A DNA stretch of 64,000 bases from Streptomyces galbus (GTDB lineage: Bacteria; Actinomycetota; Actinomycetes; Streptomycetales; Streptomycetaceae), in NCBI RefSeq assembly GCF_005280195.1, contig NZ_SZPR01000031.1, forward strand, positions 32,964 through 96,963. The letters run 5' to 3'. Under the pieces are notes generated by a model. The model was not told where the DNA came from. It ran no database searches and saw nothing but the letters and a program-made list of their open reading frames with translations. Below are positions 12,013 to 20,086 of the stretch, piece by piece; position 1 is the first letter of the stretch, and each line of letters starts with the position of its first letter. A program made the translations under genes and the position numbers.

Positions 12013-12606
12013 GTGCCGTACCCCCCATCGCAGCGCAGGTCCCCGGGGCCGCGCAGAAGATCCCTGCTCGCCTCGGCCGCCGGGGCCGCCCTGCTGACGG
12101 CCTGCTCGCCGGGGTCCGACGACGCCTCGCGCGCGGAGCGCGACGGCGGCGCCCCGTCGGCGGCCGAGCGCTCCCGCGCGCGTGCGGCGCGGGACAGCGC
12201 GGCCCTGCTGGAACGTTACGACGCCGTCCTCGCCGTGCACCCGGCGTTCGCGGTGCGGCTGGCGCCGCTGCGGGCGGAGGTGCTGCGGCACGTGGAGGCG
12301 TTCGGGGGCGCAGGGGCGACCGCCTCGCCCTCGGCGCCGTCGCCGTCGCCGGCCGGGACCTCACCCTCGCCGTCACCGTCGCCGTCGGTCCCGCCGTCGG
12401 CCGCCGCCTCCGGGCAGCCGTCCGCCGCACCCGTGCCGGCCGATCCCCGGGCCGCGCTCGCCGCACTGGCGGCGGCCGAGCGGACGCTGGCGGACGCCCG
12501 GACCACGCAGCTCCTGGGCGTGCCCGGCGAGCAGGCGCGGCTGCTTGCCTCGGTGGCCGCGGCCGGCGCCGCGCACGTGTACCTGCTGACCGAGGGGGCG
12601 CAGTGA
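12013..12606 (+). CDS. Secreted lipoprotein of unknown function
   Basis: A 197-residue protein starting at GTG. The N-terminus has twin arginines (PRRRSLLASAAGAALL) and a lipobox LLTAC, so it is probably exported by Tat and lipidated. The mature part has a Ser/Pro-rich linker near residues 105-140 between two helical Ala/Leu/Arg segments. No known enzyme motif is visible. Its stop overlaps the GTG start of the ferritin-like gene by 4 nt (GTGA), so the two are probably co-translated and may work together at the membrane. Confidence 0.8.
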   Translation: MPYPPSQRRSPGPRRRSLLASAAGAALLTACSPGSDDASRAERDGGAPSAAERSRARAARDSAALLERYDAVLAVHPAFAVRLAPLRAEVLRHVEAFGGAGATASPSAPSPSPAGTSPSPSPSPSVPPSAAASGQPSAAPVPADPRAALAALAAAERTLADARTTQLLGVPGEQARLLASVAAAGAAHVYLLTEGAQ

Positions 12607-13106
12607 AGCGGGCGGACGAGCAGCAGGCCCTCCGGGCGCTGCAGGCGGCGCTGGCCGCCGAGCACGCGGCCGTGTACGGCTACGGCGTCGTGGGCGGCCA
12701 GGTCGCCGAGGCCCGCCGCACCGAGGCGCGGGCCGCGTACGACGCCCACCGGGCGCGCCGGGACGCGCTGGCCCGGGAGGTGCGCGGCCTGGGGACCGAG
12801 CCGGTGGCGGCCAGCGCCGCCTACGCGCTGCCGTTCGCGGTGCCGGACTCCCCCGCGGCCGTGCGGCTCGCCGCGGAACTGGAGGACCGGGTGGCCGGGG
12901 TCTACTCCGACCTGGTGCGGGCCACGACGGGCGCGCGGCGCCGGGAGGCCGCCGGGGCGCTGCGGGAGGCCGCGGTGCGCGCGGTGCGCTGGCGCGGCGG
13001 GAGCGTAGCCTTCCCTGGGCTCGCCGAACGGACGGGAACGGACACGGGGGTGGCCGGGCCGTCGGTGGCGCCGCCGGTGTCCGGCCCGGCGCGTCCGACG
13101 GTGTGA
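12603..13106 (+). CDS. Ferritin-like domain protein (DUF4439)
   Basis: A 167-residue, nearly all-helical protein with the pattern ALQAALAAEHAAVYGYGVVGG and a later HRARRDAL segment, matching the ferritin-like DUF4439 family of actinobacteria. Glu and His residues at positions expected for a di-iron four-helix bundle are present in part. The GTG start is coupled to the lipoprotein upstream by a 4-nt overlap. The biochemical role is unknown; the last ~20 residues are a disordered Pro/Gly/Val tail. Confidence 0.8.
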   Translation: MKRADEQQALRALQAALAAEHAAVYGYGVVGGQVAEARRTEARAAYDAHRARRDALAREVRGLGTEPVAASAAYALPFAVPDSPAAVRLAAELEDRVAGVYSDLVRATTGARRREAAGALREAAVRAVRWRGGSVAFPGLAERTGTDTGVAGPSVAPPVSGPARPTV

Positions 13107-13151
13107 CGGGGCCGACGGGGCCGACGGGGACACGAAGGGAACGACTCGCGC

Positions 13152-14051
13152 ATGGCTTTCGATCCGCCGCAGCGTCTGGTGCGGGCACTCGGGGAGACCG
13201 CACCGGACGGTGACGCGTGGCTGGAGAAGCTGCCGGAGGCGGCCCGCGAGGCCGCGGCTCTACGCGAGTTGACCGTCGAGCGGGTCCAGGTCCCCGGCGG
13301 CCGCTCCAGCCTGGTGGCGCTGGTGCGGCGCGCGGACGGCACCCCGGCCGTGCTGAAGCTGGCCCCGCCCCGGTCCCGGCCGGAGGCGGAGCGGGCCGCG
13401 CTGGCGCACTGGGCCGGGCTGGGCGCCGTCCTGCTGCTCGACGGGCCCGCCGGGGACGGGGCGCTGGTGCTGGAGCGGCTGCACCCGGACGTGTCGGTGC
13501 GGTCGCTGCCCGAGGCGAAGGCGCTGCTGGAGGCGGCCGGGACGCTGCGGCGGCTGTGGGTGGAGCCGCCCGCGGGCCACTCCTTCGAGACGGTGGCCGG
13601 GCGGACCGGACGGCAGGCGGAGGCGATGCGCGCCGTGGCGGACCGGGAGCCGGAGCTGGCCCCGCTGGTGGGCACGGCGCTCACGGCACGGGAGGAGCTG
13701 CTCGCCGCGCCGCCGCAGGAACTGCTGCTGCACGGCACCTTCCGCCAGAGCAAGGTGCTCGCCGGGGAGCGGTTCCCGTGGCTGGCCGTGGGTCCGGACC
13801 CGGTGGTCGGCGAGTGCGCCTTCGACCTGGCGCGGCTGGTGCGGGACCGGGTGGAGGACCTGATCGCCTCGTCCTCCGGGGCGTCCATCACCCGGCGGCG
13901 GGTGAAGAAGCTCGCCGAGTCCCTGGAGGTCGACCAGGAACGGCTGCGGGGCTGGACGCTGTTCCGCGCGGTCGAGTCGGGTGCGCGGGCCCTGCGCGTG
14001 GGCCGGCCCAAGGACGCGGAGCTGCTGCTGGAGTTCGCCGGGTGGCTGTAG
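13152..14051 (+). CDS. APH-fold pseudokinase (aminoglycoside/hydroxyurea phosphotransferase-like)
   Basis: A 299-residue protein with the fold pattern of APH(6)/hydroxyurea phosphotransferases. Lys69 in AVLKLAPP is kept, and so is the frame around the catalytic loop and the PVVGECAFDLARLV segment. The catalytic loop, normally HGDxxxxN, reads HGTFRQSK (residues 194-201), so Asp becomes Thr196 and Asn becomes Lys201. The metal-binding Asp of the IDPxP motif is Gly214 (AVGPDP). Phosphotransfer by the usual mechanism is therefore unlikely. It is convergent with proS and probably monocistronic. Binding of a nucleotide or ligand remains possible. Confidence 0.85.
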   Translation: MAFDPPQRLVRALGETAPDGDAWLEKLPEAAREAAALRELTVERVQVPGGRSSLVALVRRADGTPAVLKLAPPRSRPEAERAALAHWAGLGAVLLLDGPAGDGALVLERLHPDVSVRSLPEAKALLEAAGTLRRLWVEPPAGHSFETVAGRTGRQAEAMRAVADREPELAPLVGTALTAREELLAAPPQELLLHGTFRQSKVLAGERFPWLAVGPDPVVGECAFDLARLVRDRVEDLIASSSGASITRRRVKKLAESLEVDQERLRGWTLFRAVESGARALRVGRPKDAELLLEFAGWL

Positions 14052-14072
14052 CCGGGCCGCGGGACGGGCGGA

Positions 14073-14099
14073 GGGGGCACCCTGGGGCGCCCCCCCCCC
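14073..14099. terminator. GC hairpin with a run of ten C between convergent genes
   Basis: GGGGGC at 14073-14078 can pair with GCCCCC at 14089-14094. The right arm continues into an uninterrupted C10 tract (14090-14099). It lies between the APH-like gene and proS, facing each other. The homopolymer is also a place where sequencing length error is likely. Confidence 0.45.
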
Positions 14100-14114
14100 T
14101 CGACGCTTCCGGGG

Positions 14115-15815
14115 CTACGCGGTGAGGTGGGCGATCGCCTCGTCGACCGTGAGCTCCTCGCGCTCCCCGCTCCGGCGGTCCTTGAGCTCCAGCACGCCCT
14201 CGGCGGAGCGGCGCCCTGCGACCAGGATCTGCGGGACGCCGATCAGTTCGGCGTCGGTGAACTTCACGCCCGGCGAGACGCCGGCCCGGTCGTCGACCAG
14301 GACGCGCAGGCCCGCGGCGCGCAGCTTCTCCGAGACGTCCAGGGCCAGTTCGGTCTGCAGGGCCTTGCCCGCGGCGACGACGTGGACGTCGGCCGGCGCG
14401 ACCTCCTTGGGCCACACCAGGCCCTTGTCGTCGGCGGTCTGCTCGGCGAGGGCCGCGACCGCGCGGGAGACGCCGATGCCGTAGGAGCCCATGGTGACGC
14501 GGACCGGCTTGCCCTGCTGGCCGAGGACGTCGAGCTTGAGCGCGTCGGCGTACTTGCGGCCGAGCTGGAAGATGTGGCCGATCTCGATGGCGCGGTCCAG
14601 CGTGAGGCCGGTGCCGCACCGCGGGCAGGGGTCGCCCTCCTGGACGACCACGACGTCGACGTAGGCGTCGACCTCGAAGTCCCGGCCCGCGACGACGTTC
14701 CGGGCGTGGGTGTCGGGCTTGTTGGCGCCGGTGATCCAGGCCGTGCCGGGGGCCACGCGCGGGTCGGCGATGTAGCGGAGCTTCTCCTGGCCCTGCGGGC
14801 CGACGTAGCCGCGCACCAGGTCGGGGCGGGCGGCGAAGTCGGCCTCGGTGACCATCTCGACGACGGCCGGGGCGAAGTGCGCCTCCACCTTGTCGAGGTC
14901 CACCTCGCGGTCGCCGGGCACGCCGACGGCGACGATCTCGCCGTCGACCTTCACCAGCAGGTTCTTCAGCGTGGCGGAGGCCGGGACGCCCAGGGAGGCG
15001 GCGAGCGTCTCGATGGTCGGGGTGTCCGGGGTGGGGATGTCCTCGGCGGCGGGCACCGCGGAGCCGTCCACCGGCCGCAGCTCGTAGCTGATGGCCTCGG
15101 TGTTGGCGGCGAAGTCACAGTTCGGGCAGTCCGCGAAGGTGTCCTCGCCGGCACCGGCCGGCGCGAGGAACTCCTCGGAGCGGGAGCCGCCCATGGCACC
15201 GGCGGTGGCCGCGCAGATGCGGTAGTCGAGGCCGAGGCGCTCGAAGACGCGCTGGTAGGCCTCGCGGTGCAGGGCGTAGGACCGGGCCAGGCCCTCGTCG
15301 TCCAGGTCGAACGAGTAGGAGTCCTTCATCAGGAACTCGCGGCCGCGCAGGATGCCGGCCCGGGGGCGGGCCTCGTCGCGGTACTTGTGCTGGATCTGGT
15401 AGAGGATGACCGGCAGGTCCTTGTAGGAGGACGCCTGGTCCTTCACCAGCAGGGTGAAGATCTCCTCGTGGGTCGGGCCGAGGAGGTAGTCGCCGCCCTT
15501 GCGGTCCTTCAGGCGGAACAGCTCCTGGCCGTACTCGTCCCAGCGGCCGGTCGCGTCGTACGGCTCGCGCGGCAGCAGGGCGGGGAGCAGCACCTCCTGG
15601 GCGCCGATGGCGTCCATCTCCTCGCGGACGATGCGCTCGACGTTGGCGAGGACCTTCTTGCCGAGGGGCAGCCAGCTCCAGACGCCGGCCGCGGTGCGGC
15701 GGACGTAGCCGGCCCTGACGAGGAGCTTGTGGCTGAGGACCTCGGCGTCGGCCGGGTCGTCACGCAGCGTCTTCGCCATCAAGTTCGACATGCGCTGGAC
15801 CGGTGCGTTCGCCAT
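14115..15815 (-). CDS. proS: Prolyl-tRNA synthetase
   Basis: A class II synthetase of 566 residues, the bacterial type. Motif 1 (PLGKKVLANVERIVREEMDAIGAQE), motif 2 (YRDEARPRAGILRGREFLMKDSYSF) and motif 3 (GSYGIGVSRAVAALAEQ) are visible, with a long INS editing domain between motifs 2 and 3 (about 220-400). The ATG at 15815 gives the usual MANAPVQRMSNLMAKTLR start with GGAG about 12 nt upstream; an earlier in-frame start at 15851 would add 12 residues. Confidence 0.96.
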   Translation of the reverse strand: MANAPVQRMSNLMAKTLRDDPADAEVLSHKLLVRAGYVRRTAAGVWSWLPLGKKVLANVERIVREEMDAIGAQEVLLPALLPREPYDATGRWDEYGQELFRLKDRKGGDYLLGPTHEEIFTLLVKDQASSYKDLPVILYQIQHKYRDEARPRAGILRGREFLMKDSYSFDLDDEGLARSYALHREAYQRVFERLGLDYRICAATAGAMGGSRSEEFLAPAGAGEDTFADCPNCDFAANTEAISYELRPVDGSAVPAAEDIPTPDTPTIETLAASLGVPASATLKNLLVKVDGEIVAVGVPGDREVDLDKVEAHFAPAVVEMVTEADFAARPDLVRGYVGPQGQEKLRYIADPRVAPGTAWITGANKPDTHARNVVAGRDFEVDAYVDVVVVQEGDPCPRCGTGLTLDRAIEIGHIFQLGRKYADALKLDVLGQQGKPVRVTMGSYGIGVSRAVAALAEQTADDKGLVWPKEVAPADVHVVAAGKALQTELALDVSEKLRAAGLRVLVDDRAGVSPGVKFTDAELIGVPQILVAGRRSAEGVLELKDRRSGEREELTVDEAIAHLTA

Positions 15816-15897
15816 GGTTCTCGTACTCCTGCCACGAAACAGTGATGGCATGGAGGTTAGCCGCGGCCCCGCCGCCGCCGGAAATCCGCCGGGGAGG

Positions 15898-16431
15898 TCA
15901 GGGGCGCAGCAGGGGCAGCGGGGCGCCCATCACCGCGTACGGGCGGGGGGCGCTGGGGAAGAGGACCTGGCGGGCGAGGTCCTGGTAGCCCAGGGAGCGG
16001 TACAGGGCGCGGGCGGGGCTCTCGGTGTCGATCGCGGACAGGATCGAGCGGGGCTCGGTGGCGCTGTCGGTGATCGTGGTGATCAGGGCGCGGCCCGCGC
16101 CCCGGTTCTGGTACGCCGGGTGGACGTGCAGCTCGGTGATGACGAAGGAGTCGTCGAGCCAGTGGTCGTTGTCCCGGGCGCGCAGGTAGGGCTCGACGAC
16201 GGTGGACCACCAGTGGGCGCGGTCGTTGGGCAGGCCGTAGACGAAGCCGACGAGGCGGCCCTCGGCGGTGGTGGCGCCGAGCGCCCGGGCTCCCGGGTAG
16301 GTCATGTGCCGCAGGACGATCTGGCGGCGGACGGCCACCTCGTCGGGTCCGAGGCCGAACGCGACGGCCTGCACGGCCAGTGCCTCGTCCACGTGGGCGG
16401 AGAGGTCCAGGGGGCCGATGACGAGGTCCAT
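15898..16431 (-). CDS. GNAT family N-acetyltransferase
   Basis: A 177-residue acetyltransferase. The acetyl-CoA-binding motif A reads LHVHPAYQNRGAGRALI (R/QxxGxG/A), preceded by a beta4 strand FVITEL, and motif B DTESPARALYRSLGY follows. It is followed 33 nt downstream of a second GNAT gene on the same strand. The substrate cannot be read from sequence. Confidence 0.9.
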   Translation of the reverse strand: MDLVIGPLDLSAHVDEALAVQAVAFGLGPDEVAVRRQIVLRHMTYPGARALGATTAEGRLVGFVYGLPNDRAHWWSTVVEPYLRARDNDHWLDDSFVITELHVHPAYQNRGAGRALITTITDSATEPRSILSAIDTESPARALYRSLGYQDLARQVLFPSAPRPYAVMGAPLPLLRP

Positions 16432-16464
16432 GGGCGGGAGCCTACAGGGGGGCCGCGGCGCAGG

Positions 16465-17313
16465 TCAGAAGAGCACACTCATGAAGGCGCCGACCTCCTG
16501 GAAGCCCACCTTGCGGTACGTGCGCCGGGCGGCGGTGTTGAAGTCGTTGACGTAGAGGCTGACCACCGGGGCCACGTCGCTGAGGGCGTAGCGCAGGACG
16601 GCGGCCATGCCGGGGGCGGCCAGGCCCCGGCCGCGGTACTCGGGGGCCACCCACACGCCCTGGATCTGGCAGGCCTGGGCGGTCGCGGCGCCGATCTCGG
16701 CCTTGAAGACGACCTTGCCGTCGTCGTCGAGGCGGGCGAAGGAGCGGCCGGAGCCGACGAGTTCGGCGACCCGGGCCTGGTAGAGCAGGCCGCCGTCGCC
16801 GGCCATCGGGGAGACGCCGACCTCCTCGGTGAACATCGCCACGCACGCCGGCATGATCGTGTCCATCTCGTCCTTGCGGACCCGGCGCACGAGCGGGTCG
16901 GGGGCGACGTCGGCGGACGTCCGGTCGGTGACCATGAGCGGCTGGTGGGCGCGGACCTCGCGGGCGGGGCCCCAGTGCGGTTCGAGCAGCCGCCAGAGCT
17001 GGGCGGTGGGCTCGGCGGGGCCGACGATGGAGGAGCAGCGCCGGCCGGCCCGGCGGGCGCGGTCGGCGAAGGCGCGCACGGCGCGCGGGGTGGCGCCGAT
17101 GGGGACGAGGTTGGCACCCGCGTAGCACAGGGACGTGAGCATGCCGTCCTCGTACCAGCCCCACATCTCGCCGCCCAGGCGCCAGGGGTCGAGTCCGGCG
17201 ACCTGCACGCGGGCGGTCACGAAGGCGTTCGTGACGGGGTCGCGGTCGAGCACGGCGAGGGCGGCGTCCAGGTCGCTCGGTTCGAGGACCCGGGAGGTGG
17301 TCTGGGTCAACAC
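16465..17313 (-). CDS. GNAT family N-acetyltransferase with DUF4081 N-domain
   Basis: A 282-residue protein. The N-terminal half (about 1-140) matches the DUF4081 domain (LDRDPVTNAFVTARV, GGEMWGWYEDG); the C-terminal half is a GNAT domain with IQGVWVAPEYRGRGLAAPGM and YVNDFNTAARRTYRKVGF. I chose the GTG at 17313, with GTGAGG about 8 nt upstream, over the ATG at 17352. It is downstream of ispG, with a hairpin between, and directly upstream of the other GNAT gene. Substrate unknown. Confidence 0.88.
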   Translation of the reverse strand: MLTQTTSRVLEPSDLDAALAVLDRDPVTNAFVTARVQVAGLDPWRLGGEMWGWYEDGMLTSLCYAGANLVPIGATPRAVRAFADRARRAGRRCSSIVGPAEPTAQLWRLLEPHWGPAREVRAHQPLMVTDRTSADVAPDPLVRRVRKDEMDTIMPACVAMFTEEVGVSPMAGDGGLLYQARVAELVGSGRSFARLDDDGKVVFKAEIGAATAQACQIQGVWVAPEYRGRGLAAPGMAAVLRYALSDVAPVVSLYVNDFNTAARRTYRKVGFQEVGAFMSVLF

Positions 17314-17410
17314 GGGCGGGGCCTCACGGTGGGGTATGCCTGATCTCCGCACTGTACCCGGCCGAACTGAGCGCTGTCGCCGCGCTGTCCGGCCCCTCGC
17401 GGCAGCCCCT

Positions 17411-17442
17411 GGGGCCCGCGCGGCGCACGGCCGCGGGGCCCC
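17411..17442 (-). terminator. Hairpin downstream of ispG
   Basis: GGGGCCCGCG (17411-17420) pairs with CGCGGGGCCCC (17432-17442) apart from one bulged base. It begins 8 nt past the ispG stop, between ispG and the GNAT gene. Confidence 0.5.
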
Positions 17443-17449
17443 GTCGGCG

Positions 17450-18610
17450 TCAGGCGCCGGTGACCGAGACCGACGGCTCGCCCGAGGCGGTGCCGGCGGC
17501 CTCCATCTGCTCGGCCAGCTTCATGGCCTCCTCGATGAGGGTCTCCACGATCTTGGACTCGGGCACGGTCTTGATGACCTCGCCCTTGACGAAGATCTGC
17601 CCCTTGCCGTTGCCGGAGGCGACGCCGAGGTCGGCCTCGCGGGCCTCGCCCGGGCCGTTGACGACGCAGCCCATGACCGCGACGCGCAGCGGGACCTCCA
17701 TGCCGGTGAGGCCGGCCGTGACTTCCTCGGCGAGCTTGTAGACGTCGACCTGGGCGCGGCCGCAGGACGGGCAGGAGACGATCTCCAGGCCGCGCTGGCG
17801 CAGGCCCAGCGACTGCAGGATCTGCAGGCCGACCTTGACCTCCTCGACCGGCGGCGCGGACAGGGAGACGCGGATGGTGTCGCCGATGCCCTGGCTGAGC
17901 AGGGCGCCGAAGGCCACCGCCGACTTGATCGTGCCCTGGAACGCGGGGCCGGCCTCGGTGACGCCGAGGTGGAGGGGGTAGTCGCTCTGGGCGGCGAGCT
18001 GGCGGTACGCCTCGATCATCACGACCGGGTCGTTGTGCTTGACGGAGATCTTGATGTCGCGGAAGCCGTGCTCCTCGAAGAGGGACGCCTCCCACAGCGC
18101 CGACTCGACGAGGGCCTCGGGGGTCGCCTTGCCGTACTTCTGCAGCAGCCGCCGGTCCAGGGAGCCGGCGTTGACCCCGATGCGGATGGGGGTGCCGTGG
18201 TCCTTCGCCGCCTGGGCGATCTCCTTGACCTTGTCGTCGAACTGCTTGATGTTGCCCGGGTTGACGCGGACCGCGGCGCAGCCGGCCTCGATCGCGGCGA
18301 ACACGTACTTGGGCTGGAAGTGGATGTCGGCGATGACCGGGATCTGCGACTTGCGGGCGATGGTCGCGAGGGCGTCGGCGTCGTCCTGGGTGGGGCAGGC
18401 CACCCGCACGATCTGGCAGCCGGAGGCGGTCAGCTCGGCGATCTGCTGGAGGGTGGCGCCGATGTCGGAGGTGCGGGTCGTGGTCATCGACTGCACGGAG
18501 ACCGGGGCGTCGCCGCCCACCGCGACCGAGCCGACCTGGATCTGCCGGCTCTTGCGGCGCTCGGCCAGCTTGGTCGGAACGGACGGCATGCCGAGTGAAA
18601 TAGCAGTCAT
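17450..18610 (-). CDS. ispG: 4-hydroxy-3-methylbut-2-enyl diphosphate synthase (flavodoxin/ferredoxin)
   Basis: A [4Fe-4S] enzyme of the MEP pathway that reduces MEcPP to HMBPP. The 386-residue protein has the TIM-barrel start PVSVQSMTTTRTSD and the cluster-binding cysteines in VSCPSCGRAQVD plus VMGCVVNGPGEA, with Glu after. The ATG at 18610 fits the usual MTAISLGMPSVPTKLAERR start; an earlier ATG would add 38 unlike residues. It is separated from rseP by a good terminator, so it probably has its own promoter. Confidence 0.96.
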   Translation of the reverse strand: MTAISLGMPSVPTKLAERRKSRQIQVGSVAVGGDAPVSVQSMTTTRTSDIGATLQQIAELTASGCQIVRVACPTQDDADALATIARKSQIPVIADIHFQPKYVFAAIEAGCAAVRVNPGNIKQFDDKVKEIAQAAKDHGTPIRIGVNAGSLDRRLLQKYGKATPEALVESALWEASLFEEHGFRDIKISVKHNDPVVMIEAYRQLAAQSDYPLHLGVTEAGPAFQGTIKSAVAFGALLSQGIGDTIRVSLSAPPVEEVKVGLQILQSLGLRQRGLEIVSCPSCGRAQVDVYKLAEEVTAGLTGMEVPLRVAVMGCVVNGPGEAREADLGVASGNGKGQIFVKGEVIKTVPESKIVETLIEEAMKLAEQMEAAGTASGEPSVSVTGA

Positions 18611-18736
18611 CTGCTGTGCAACCCCAAGTCGTGGATCAAGGTCCCGGTCCCGTGAGCAGCGGGCTCCGGGCTTCGAGATTACGGCACCGGCCCGGCCCGC
18701 AGCACATCGCTGCGCCGAAACCAACTGAAGGAACGA

Positions 18737-18764
18737 ACGGCCGGGCCCCAGGGTGCCCGGCCGT
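18737..18764 (-). terminator. Intrinsic terminator after rseP
   Basis: A perfect 10-bp stem (ACGGCCGGGC and complement) with an 8-nt loop starts 18 nt past the rseP stop. On the minus strand it is followed by TTCGTTCCTTC, a fairly U-rich tract. Confidence 0.7.
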
Positions 18765-18781
18765 CGGTGAACACCGCGTGG

Positions 18782-20086
18782 CTAGGAGATCTTCACCGGG
18801 TTGACCACGTCCGCGATGAGCACCAGGACGGTGAAGCAGACGAAGATCCCGGCCACCACGTAGGCCACCGGCATCAGCTTGGCGACGTCGAAGGGGCCGG
18901 GGTCGGGCCGGCGCAGCACGCGGGCCAGGTTGCGCCGCAGAGACTCCCACAGGGCGCCCGCGATGTGCCCGCCGTCGAGCGGGAGCAGCGGGAGCATGTT
19001 GAACAGGAACAGGGACAGGTTGAAGCCGGCCAGCACGAACACGAACATCGCGAGCTGCTGCGAGGCGGGGATGTCCAGGGTGGCGATCTCGCCGGTGACC
19101 CGGGCCGCGCCGACGATGCCCATCGGGGAGTCCTGCTCGCGCGGTCCGTCGCCGAAGGCGGCGTCCCACAGGGCGGGGATCTTGGCGGGCAGGGCGACGA
19201 GCGAGTCGACGGCGTCGCCGACCCGGTCGGTCATCCAGCTCACGGACTCGCCGAAGTCCTGCTTGACGACGCCGGTGGCCGCGCTGAAGCCGAGGAAGCC
19301 GGCCTTGACGTACTGGCCCTGGACGTAGGTCCCGGCGGCGTCCTTCTTGGCGACCAGGTTGGTGGCGATGGTGGCGTGCAGGGTGAGCTGCTTGCCGTCC
19401 CGCTCGACGACGAGGGGCACGGTCCTGCCGGCGCTGTCGCGGATGAGGTCGGACAGCGTGTTCCAGTCGTTCGTGCCGCGGCCGTCGAAGGAGACGATGC
19501 GGTCGCCGGCCTTCATGCCCGCGGCCGCGGCCGGGGAGGCGGGGTCGGACGCCTTGCACGCGTCGCGGTTCTCGCTCTGCGCGATGACGCAGGGCGAGAT
19601 GGAGCTGACGGTGGTGGTCTGCTGCTGGATGCCGAAGCCCATCAGCACGGTCAGGAACAGGCCGACCGCGAGGATCAGGTTCATGAACGGGCCGGCGAAC
19701 ATGACGATGACCCGCTTCCACGGCTTGCGCGTGTAGAAGAGGCGGGTCTCGTCGCCGGGCCGCAGCTCCTCGAAGGCGGCCGAGCGGGCGTCCTCGATCA
19801 TGCCGCGCCAGGGCGAGGTGGAGCGGGCCACGATGCGGCCGTCGTCACCGGGCGGGAACATGCCGATCATGCGGATGTAGCCGCCGAGCGGGATCGCCTT
19901 GATGCCGTACTCGGTGTCGCCCTTCCGGCGCGACCAGACGGTCGGCCCGAAGCCCACCATGTACTGCGGGACCCGGATGCCGAAGAGCTTGGCCGTGGAC
20001 AGGTGCCCCAGCTCGTGCCACGCGATCGAGACCAGCAAGCCGAACGCGAAGACCACTATGCCGAGGATGAACATCAAGGTCGTCAT
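18782..20086 (-). CDS. rseP: Site-2 protease, RseP/Rip1-type M50 metalloprotease
   Basis: A 434-residue intramembrane zinc protease. The first transmembrane helix carries HELGH (about residues 24-28), a PDZ domain lies near 170-250 (AAAGMKAGDRIVSFDGRGTNDW), and the C-terminal helix has NMLPLLPLDGGH supplying the third zinc ligand. About four membrane segments are visible. It overlaps the dxr stop by 4 nt. The dxr-protease-ispG order is conserved; the mycobacterial relative Rip1 cleaves anti-sigma factors, and a similar role here is inferred. Confidence 0.94.
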   Translation of the reverse strand: MTTLMFILGIVVFAFGLLVSIAWHELGHLSTAKLFGIRVPQYMVGFGPTVWSRRKGDTEYGIKAIPLGGYIRMIGMFPPGDDGRIVARSTSPWRGMIEDARSAAFEELRPGDETRLFYTRKPWKRVIVMFAGPFMNLILAVGLFLTVLMGFGIQQQTTTVSSISPCVIAQSENRDACKASDPASPAAAAGMKAGDRIVSFDGRGTNDWNTLSDLIRDSAGRTVPLVVERDGKQLTLHATIATNLVAKKDAAGTYVQGQYVKAGFLGFSAATGVVKQDFGESVSWMTDRVGDAVDSLVALPAKIPALWDAAFGDGPREQDSPMGIVGAARVTGEIATLDIPASQQLAMFVFVLAGFNLSLFLFNMLPLLPLDGGHIAGALWESLRRNLARVLRRPDPGPFDVAKLMPVAYVVAGIFVCFTVLVLIADVVNPVKIS

